From an uncultured Lachnospiraceae bacterium (GTDB taxonomy: Bacteria > Bacillota > Clostridia > Lachnospirales > Lachnospiraceae): a DNA stretch of 11,778 bases. This document shows, piece by piece, positions 6,665-11,778 of this stretch (the first letter of the stretch is position 1; every line of letters begins with the position of its first letter). A program made the position numbers and the translations under genes. The DNA lies in the NCBI GenBank assembly GCA_910585065.1, contig CAJUCG010000091.1, positions 1 to 11,778 on the forward strand, in the 5' to 3' direction. The notes under the pieces are model-generated. The model was not told where the DNA came from and ran no database searches. It worked only from the letters and a program-made list of their open reading frames with translations.

Positions 6665-8524
6665 ATGGATTTTTACAGTTTTTATACGGGGCATGAGTTT
6701 GAGGCATATGAATTTTTAGGGGCGCATTACTGTAAGGAGGCAACAGTATTTCGTGTATTTGCGCCGTCAGCGCGCGGAGTTGGGCTTTTGATATCGGGAG
6801 CTGAGTACCCGATGACCAGGGTCTATAACGGGCATTTTTATGAGATTACACTGCCAAATATTGATGAGGGAACCTGCTATGAGTATCGCGTTTATTCCGG
6901 TTCGGGCTATACTGATCACGCAGATCCTTACGGTTTTGGCATGGAGTTAAGACCTGCGCATCGCTCCATTGTCCGCGATATTGGCAATTATCATTTCCAT
7001 GATCAGAACTGGATGAAAAATCGAGTGGATACCAAGAGGTGTCCGGTAAATATTTACGAGATGCATTTGGGTTCGTTTAAGAAGCCTTCGGATCAGCCGG
7101 ATGCATGGTATCACTATGAAGAGATTGCCGATCTGCTGATTCCGTATCTTTTGGAGAGCGGTTACAATTATGTGGAGTTTATGCCGCTTTGTGAATATCC
7201 TTGTGATGAGAGCTGGGGCTATCAAAACACAGGCTTTTTCGCGCCGACCAGCCGATATGGGACAGCGGCGGGATTGCAGGAACTGATTGACAAGCTCCAC
7301 CAGAATAATATCGGTGTACTCCTCGATTTTGTCTCTGTTCATTTTGCGATAGATTCCTATGGGCTAATGCGCTTTGATGGTTCGCAGCTCTATGAGTACC
7401 CGAATTCGGATGTGGGGGTTAGTGAATGGGGGAGCTGCAATTTTATGCATTCGCGTGGGGAAGTGCGAAGCTTTTTGCAGTCCGCTGCAAATTACTGGCT
7501 AAAAGAATATCACTTTGACGGGCTGAGGGTGGATGCAATCAGCCGGATTATTTACTGGCAGGGAGATGAGCGAAGAGGACAGAATAAGAATGCGATCGAT
7601 TTTATCAAAGTGATGAATCAGGGGTTAAAAGAGCGGCATACAGGCTGTATTTTAGCGGCGGAGGATTCAACAAATTTCCCAAATGTTACCAAAACCGTCG
7701 CGAATGGAGGGCTTGGATTTGATTACAAGTGGAATATGGGTTGGATGAATGACACACTGGAATATTTCCGAACGCCGCCGGAGTACCGCATACGGGATTA
7801 TCACAAGCTTACGTTTTCCATGATGTACGCTTACAACGAGGATTATCTTCTGCCGTTTTCCCACGATGAAGTTGTCCATGGCAAAGCCACAATTACACAG
7901 AAAATGAGCGGACAGTACGAGGATAAATTTCCACAGGCTAGGACACTCTATCTTTATATGATGCTGCATCCGGGGAAGAAACTAAACTTTATGGGAAATG
8001 AGATCGGGCAGCTCCGGGAGTGGGATGAAAAGAGGGAACAGGACTGGGAGTTAAGGAAATATCCAATGCATGACTCTTTCTATCATTTTATGGTGGAGTT
8101 AAACAAATATTATTTAAAAATGCCCGCTTTTTATCAGGGGGACTATGAACAAAGGGGATTTCAATGGCTGGACTGCCACCAGGAGGAGAACTGTATCTAT
8201 GCGATCCAGAGAACCGCTTATTCAGGGGATGAAGCGAAAGAGGTGGTATGCGGAATTTTTAATTTTTCCAGGGAAGAAAAAGCGTATCCGACTCCATTTT
8301 TGGATGACGCGAAATATTATGTGCTGTTAAATACAGACTGGGAACGCTTTAGCGGACGGACAAAAGAAATTGCAGAATCGTATCAGAAGGGTGAGAAGAT
8401 CCTGCTGCCTCCATATTCAGGAATTTTATTACAAAAACAGGAAAAAGATAAAGAGGAAAAAGTTCAGGGGACAGCAAAGGAAGCGGAGATAGAGGAAGAA
8501 GTATTGGAGGTGGGGGAAATTTAA
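6665..8524 (+). CDS. glgB: 1,4-alpha-glucan (glycogen) branching enzyme, GH13
   Basis: Cuts alpha-1,4 glucan chains and rejoins them by alpha-1,6 links to make branch points in glycogen; cytoplasmic. The start is ATG 6665, with AAGGAGGG immediately upstream (4-5 nt spacing). At 619 residues it is about 110 shorter than E. coli GlgB because it starts directly with the CBM48 domain (about 15-110) and lacks the extra N-terminal module. The family marker YEMHLGSF is at 131-138 and ESWGYQNTGFFAPTSRYGT at 182-200. The GH13 barrel shows region I DFVSVHFA (221-228), region II FDGLRVDAIS (284-293; nucleophile Asp290), region III AAEDSTNFP (331-339; acid/base Glu333) and region IV LPFSHDEVVHGK (396-407; Asp401). 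The catalytic set is complete. The last 30 residues (590-619) are a Lys/Glu-rich, probably disordered tail. No glgA, glgC or glgP lies nearby. Confidence 0.95.
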   Translation: MDFYSFYTGHEFEAYEFLGAHYCKEATVFRVFAPSARGVGLLISGAEYPMTRVYNGHFYEITLPNIDEGTCYEYRVYSGSGYTDHADPYGFGMELRPAHRSIVRDIGNYHFHDQNWMKNRVDTKRCPVNIYEMHLGSFKKPSDQPDAWYHYEEIADLLIPYLLESGYNYVEFMPLCEYPCDESWGYQNTGFFAPTSRYGTAAGLQELIDKLHQNNIGVLLDFVSVHFAIDSYGLMRFDGSQLYEYPNSDVGVSEWGSCNFMHSRGEVRSFLQSAANYWLKEYHFDGLRVDAISRIIYWQGDERRGQNKNAIDFIKVMNQGLKERHTGCILAAEDSTNFPNVTKTVANGGLGFDYKWNMGWMNDTLEYFRTPPEYRIRDYHKLTFSMMYAYNEDYLLPFSHDEVVHGKATITQKMSGQYEDKFPQARTLYLYMMLHPGKKLNFMGNEIGQLREWDEKREQDWELRKYPMHDSFYHFMVELNKYYLKMPAFYQGDYEQRGFQWLDCHQEENCIYAIQRTAYSGDEAKEVVCGIFNFSREEKAYPTPFLDDAKYYVLLNTDWERFSGRTKEIAESYQKGEKILLPPYSGILLQKQEKDKEEKVQGTAKEAEIEEEVLEVGEI

Positions 8525-8531
8525 AAAAAGT

Positions 8532-8575
8532 AAAAGAAAGGCGATGGTAATTTTACCATTGCCTTTCTTTTCTAT
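8532..8575. terminator. Bidirectional intrinsic terminator between glgB and carB
   Basis: Arm 8532-8550 (AAAAGAAAGGCGATGGTAA) pairs with arm 8553-8571 over 19 positions with only one G-U pair, opposite the G at 8543. The stem is followed by a T-rich run on the + strand, and the A-rich flank 8523-8535 supplies a U-run on the - strand. It starts 8 nt after the glgB stop and ends just before the carB stop codon (8579), so it can serve both convergent genes. Confidence 0.85.
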
Positions 8576-8578
8576 TTG

Positions 8579-11500
8579 TTATTTGTTTTTGATCTCGCTG
8601 TGCAATTGCTGTAATGATTTTACTTCGCAGTCACCGTGCTTTTGCACATACAAAATTCCTTTTGCTGTCGCTCTGGCAGCAGCGATCGTCGTCATATACG
8701 GAATTTTTTCTTTGATGGCGGCTTTGCGCAGATAGCTGTCATCATGTACGCTCTCTTTGCCGCTCGGCGAGTTGATAATCAGGCTAATATCGCCGTTTGT
8801 AATCAGATCGAGGATGTTTGGGCGACCCTCGTAAAGCTTCTTCACACGTTTTGCCGGAATTCCTGCCTCTGTGATCAGATCGTAAGTCGTGCCTGTTGCG
8901 AGAATAGTAAATCCGGCTTCCTTAAACAGCCCTGCAATCTCCACAACTTCCGGCTTGTCCTTGCGGTTCACCGAGATCAGCACCTTGCCGGAGAGCGGAA
9001 GCTTAGTCTGCGTTGCCTCCTGTGCCTTGAAAAACGCTTCGCCGTAATATGGCGAGAGCCCTAACACTTCACCGGTGGAGCGCATTTCAGGACCAAGCAC
9101 CGGATCGACTTCCGGGAACATATTGAATGGGAAAACCGCCTCCTTCACGCCGTAGTACGGGATATCCTGCTCTTTTAGGGAAGGAATCGGAGATTTTTTA
9201 GAGGTAAGTTCCCCAGTGATAATCTCGGTGGCAAGCGGCACCATACGGATATTGCAGACTTTGGAAACAAGGGGTACAGTGCGGGAGGCGCGCGGATTTG
9301 CCTCAAGCACATAGACCTTGCCATTCTCGATGGCATACTGCATATTCATCAGACCGCAGACATGCATTTCCTCGGCGATTTTCCTTGTGTACTCCTTGAT
9401 TGTCGCAACATTTTCCGGTGTGATATGCACCGATGGAATAATGCATGCGGAGTCACCGGAATGTACGCCAGCTAATTCGATATGTTCCATTACCGCAGGG
9501 ACGAAGGCGTGCGTGCCGTCACTGATCGCGTCCGCCTCGCATTCCATCGCGTGGTTTAGGAAACGGTCGATTAAGATCGGGCGGTCAGGGGTTACGCCGA
9601 CAGCCGCCTTCATATAGCTCTCCATGCTCTCATCGTCATAGACCACTTCCATACCGCGACCGCCGAGGACGTAGGATGGGCGCACCATCACCGGATAGCC
9701 GATGCGCCCGGCAATTGCAAGGGCCTCTGCCACCGTGGTTGCCATACCAGACTCCGGCATTGGGATGTCTAATTTATCCATCATTGCGCGGAATTGGTCG
9801 CGGTCTTCCGCAAGGTCAATTACACTAGGCGGCGTGCCAAGAATCTTTACGCCGTTTTTCTCTAATTCTGCGGCGAGATTGAGCGGGGTCTGTCCGCCGA
9901 ACTGCGCGATCACGCCCGCGGGCTGCTCCTTTTGATAGATGCTTAACACATCTTCTAGGGTCAGCGGCTCAAAATAGAGCTTGTCCGAAGTGTCGTAGTC
10001 GGTGGAGACCGTCTCCGGATTACAGTTGACAATAATGGTTTCAAATCCAAGCTTCTTTAGTGCCAATGCCGCATGCACACAGCAGTAGTCAAACTCAATT
10101 CCCTGTCCGATGCGGTTCGGTCCCCCGCCTAAAATCATAATTTTTTTGCGGTCGGTCTTTACCGGATTTTTGTCCGGGGCATTGTAAGTTGAGTAGTAGT
10201 AAGCACTGTCCTTTGTGCCGCTGACATGAACGCCCTCCCAGGTCTGTGTAATGCCAAGTGCCATGCGGCGCGCGCGCAGATCGGACTCCGGGATATCGAG
10301 AAGTTTGCTTAAATACTTGTCAGAAAAACCATTTTTCTTTGCAGAGATAAGTGCCTCATCCGATGGAAGAACCCCTTTCTTTGTAAGAAGTGCTTCCTCC
10401 TCAATAACAAGCTCTTTCATCTGCTCAATAAAATAGTGCTTTACCCTGGTGATCTCGTAGATTTCCTCTACGGACGCGCCCTTTCTAAGTGCTTCGTACA
10501 TAATAAAATGCCGATCGCTTGACGGGTGCGCGAGCATACGCAACAGTTCATCCTTTGATTTTTTATTGTAATCCTTTGCAAAGCCTAGACCGTAACGCCC
10601 GGTTTCAAGGCTTCGGATGGCTTTCTGAAAGGCTTCTTTGTAGGTTTTTCCAATGCTCATTACCTCGCCGACTGCGCGCATCTGTGTGCCGAGTTTATCT
10701 TCCACACCCTTGAATTTTTCAAATGCCCAGCGCGCAAATTTGATTACAATATAGTCTCCATCCGGTACATATTTATCAAGTGTTCCATATTTGCCGCACT
10801 CGATCTCATCTAAGGTCAGACCTGCGGCAAGCATCGCCGAGATAAGCGCGATCGGGAAACCCGTTGCCTTGGACGCGAGTGCCGAGGATCGGGAAGTGCG
10901 AGGGTTGATCTCAATTACGACAATGCGATCGGAAACCGGGTCATGCGCAAACTGGACATTTGTACCACCGATTACCTTGACCGAGTCCACTATGTGGTAC
11001 GCCGCATCCTGAAGTCTTGTCTGAAGCTCCTTTGAAATGGTAATCATCGGGGCGGCGCAGAACGAGTCACCGGTGTGTGTACCCATGGGATCAATATTTT
11101 CGATAAAGCAGACGGTGATCATCTGTCCTTTTGCATCGCGCACAATCTCAAGTTCCAATTCTTCCCAGCCAAGGATGGATTCCTCAACAAGTACCTGTCC
11201 AACTAAGCTCGCTGCCAGACCGCGCGTGCAGACTGTCTTTAATTCTTCCTTATTATAAACCAGACCGCCACCCGCGCCGCCCATGGTATAAGCTGGGCGA
11301 AGAACAACCGGGTAGCCTAGACGGTCAGCAATGGCAAGAGCCTCCTCCACGGAGTAGGACACTTCGCTGCGTGCCATCTCAATGCCGATTTTGTCCATGG
11401 ATTTCTTGAATTCGATACGGTCTTCGCCGCGCTCGATCGCATCTACCTGCACGCCGATAACCTGCACATGGTATTTCTCAAGCACACCTTCCTTTGCAAG

Positions 11501-11778
11501 CTCCGCACACAAGTTCAGACCTGATTGTCCGCCGAGATTCGGCAGCAGCGCGTCCGGGCGTTCCTTTGCAATAATCTGTTCCAAGCGTTTTACATTAAGG
11601 GGTTCAATGTAGGTTACGTCCGCGATCTCCGGATCGGTCATAATGGTTGCTGGGTTGGAGTTTACTAAAACGATCTCGTATCCAAGCTTTTTTAATGCCT
11701 TGCATGCCTGCGTTCCGGAATAGTCGAACTCGCATGCCTGTCCGATAATAATTGGACCCGATCCGATGATTAAGACTT
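8579..11778 (-). CDS. carB: Carbamoyl-phosphate synthase large subunit, 5' end beyond the window
   Basis: Makes carbamoyl phosphate from bicarbonate, two ATP and ammonia passed from the small subunit CarA, for pyrimidines and arginine. The frame is open to the right edge. 1065 complete codons are visible, beginning VLIIGSGPIIIGQACEFDYS, so only about 7-9 N-terminal residues are missing. The Met at 11641 is internal (PATIMTDPE) and not the start. Counting visible residues, the first ATP-grasp half carries GGQSGLNLC (83-91), RPAYTMGGAGGG (160-171) and EINPRTSRSSALASKATGFP (289-308). The second half opens with ILGGGPNRIGQGIEFDY (548-564) and has GGQTPLNLA (627-635), RPSYVLGGRGME (699-710) and EANPRASRTVPLVSKV (825-840). 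The C-terminal MGS-like allosteric domain (about 930-1050) holds ATGTTYDLITEAGI, the UMP/IMP-binding region. All modules are intact. carA may lie just upstream, outside the window. Confidence 0.97.
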   Translation of the reverse strand, partial: VLIIGSGPIIIGQACEFDYSGTQACKALKKLGYEIVLVNSNPATIMTDPEIADVTYIEPLNVKRLEQIIAKERPDALLPNLGGQSGLNLCAELAKEGVLEKYHVQVIGVQVDAIERGEDRIEFKKSMDKIGIEMARSEVSYSVEEALAIADRLGYPVVLRPAYTMGGAGGGLVYNKEELKTVCTRGLAASLVGQVLVEESILGWEELELEIVRDAKGQMITVCFIENIDPMGTHTGDSFCAAPMITISKELQTRLQDAAYHIVDSVKVIGGTNVQFAHDPVSDRIVVIEINPRTSRSSALASKATGFPIALISAMLAAGLTLDEIECGKYGTLDKYVPDGDYIVIKFARWAFEKFKGVEDKLGTQMRAVGEVMSIGKTYKEAFQKAIRSLETGRYGLGFAKDYNKKSKDELLRMLAHPSSDRHFIMYEALRKGASVEEIYEITRVKHYFIEQMKELVIEEEALLTKKGVLPSDEALISAKKNGFSDKYLSKLLDIPESDLRARRMALGITQTWEGVHVSGTKDSAYYYSTYNAPDKNPVKTDRKKIMILGGGPNRIGQGIEFDYCCVHAALALKKLGFETIIVNCNPETVSTDYDTSDKLYFEPLTLEDVLSIYQKEQPAGVIAQFGGQTPLNLAAELEKNGVKILGTPPSVIDLAEDRDQFRAMMDKLDIPMPESGMATTVAEALAIAGRIGYPVMVRPSYVLGGRGMEVVYDDESMESYMKAAVGVTPDRPILIDRFLNHAMECEADAISDGTHAFVPAVMEHIELAGVHSGDSACIIPSVHITPENVATIKEYTRKIAEEMHVCGLMNMQYAIENGKVYVLEANPRASRTVPLVSKVCNIRMVPLATEIITGELTSKKSPIPSLKEQDIPYYGVKEAVFPFNMFPEVDPVLGPEMRSTGEVLGLSPYYGEAFFKAQEATQTKLPLSGKVLISVNRKDKPEVVEIAGLFKEAGFTILATGTTYDLITEAGIPAKRVKKLYEGRPNILDLITNGDISLIINSPSGKESVHDDSYLRKAAIKEKIPYMTTIAAARATAKGILYVQKHGDCEVKSLQQLHSEIKNK

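Noticed and set aside
11639..11641. ATG codon as the start of carB
   Set aside because: The reading frame continues to the window edge with typical CarB N-terminal sequence (GSGPIIIGQ and onward), so this Met is internal.
1..11778. CRISPR arrays, tRNA or rRNA genes, insertion sequences, toxin-antitoxin or phage-defence genes
   Set aside because: I found no regularly spaced repeats, no tRNA-like cloverleaf, no transposase or integrase and no defence domains; every long ORF is explained by housekeeping genes or their shadows.

Overview
The window reads as a chromosomal segment of an anaerobic Firmicute, most likely of the Clostridia and perhaps Lachnospiraceae. This is inferred from strong purine-rich Shine-Dalgarno sequences before nearly every gene, a type III glutamine synthetase, an Amt transporter fused to a P-II domain, and a PurF of the Bacillus/Clostridium type with a propeptide and Fe-S cysteines. 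It holds five complete protein genes, one gene cut by the right edge, and two informative non-coding regions. There is no sign of a prophage, insertion sequence, CRISPR array, tRNA or rRNA.

Left part (1-5840, + strand): after what looks like the tail of an upstream terminator comes a good sigma-A promoter (85-113). A leader of about 280 nt with several hairpins follows, then glnN (type III glutamine synthetase), amt (ammonium channel with a C-terminal P-II domain) and purF (glutamine PRPP amidotransferase). Gaps are 80 and 40 nt with no clear terminator, so the three could be cotranscribed, although a perfect TATAAT lies in front of amt. Together they form a flow: ammonium uptake and sensing (Amt-P-II), capture as glutamine (GlnN), and use of the glutamine amide for purines (PurF).

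Middle part (5841-8524): a TetR-family regulator on the - strand ends on the base immediately after the purF stop codon. It is divergent from glgB (glycogen branching enzyme, + strand). The 290-nt divergent spacer holds a plausible glgB promoter, a repeated 11-mer and a palindrome that could be TetR operators, and a tiny possible hydrophobic ORF. There are no other glycogen genes in the window.

Right part (8525-11778): a strong hairpin terminator able to work in both directions separates glgB from carB (carbamoyl-phosphate synthase large subunit, - strand). carB runs off the right edge and lacks only its first few codons. CarB also uses glutamine-derived ammonia, so much of the window concerns glutamine production and use.

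The enzymes are ordinary members of known families. The parts that deserve a second look are non-coding or architectural: the structured glnN leader with a GlnR-like box and possible Shine-Dalgarno occlusion, the Amt-P-II fusion lacking the classical uridylylation tyrosine, and the candidate operators in front of glgB. I did not find convincing evidence of a wholly new system.
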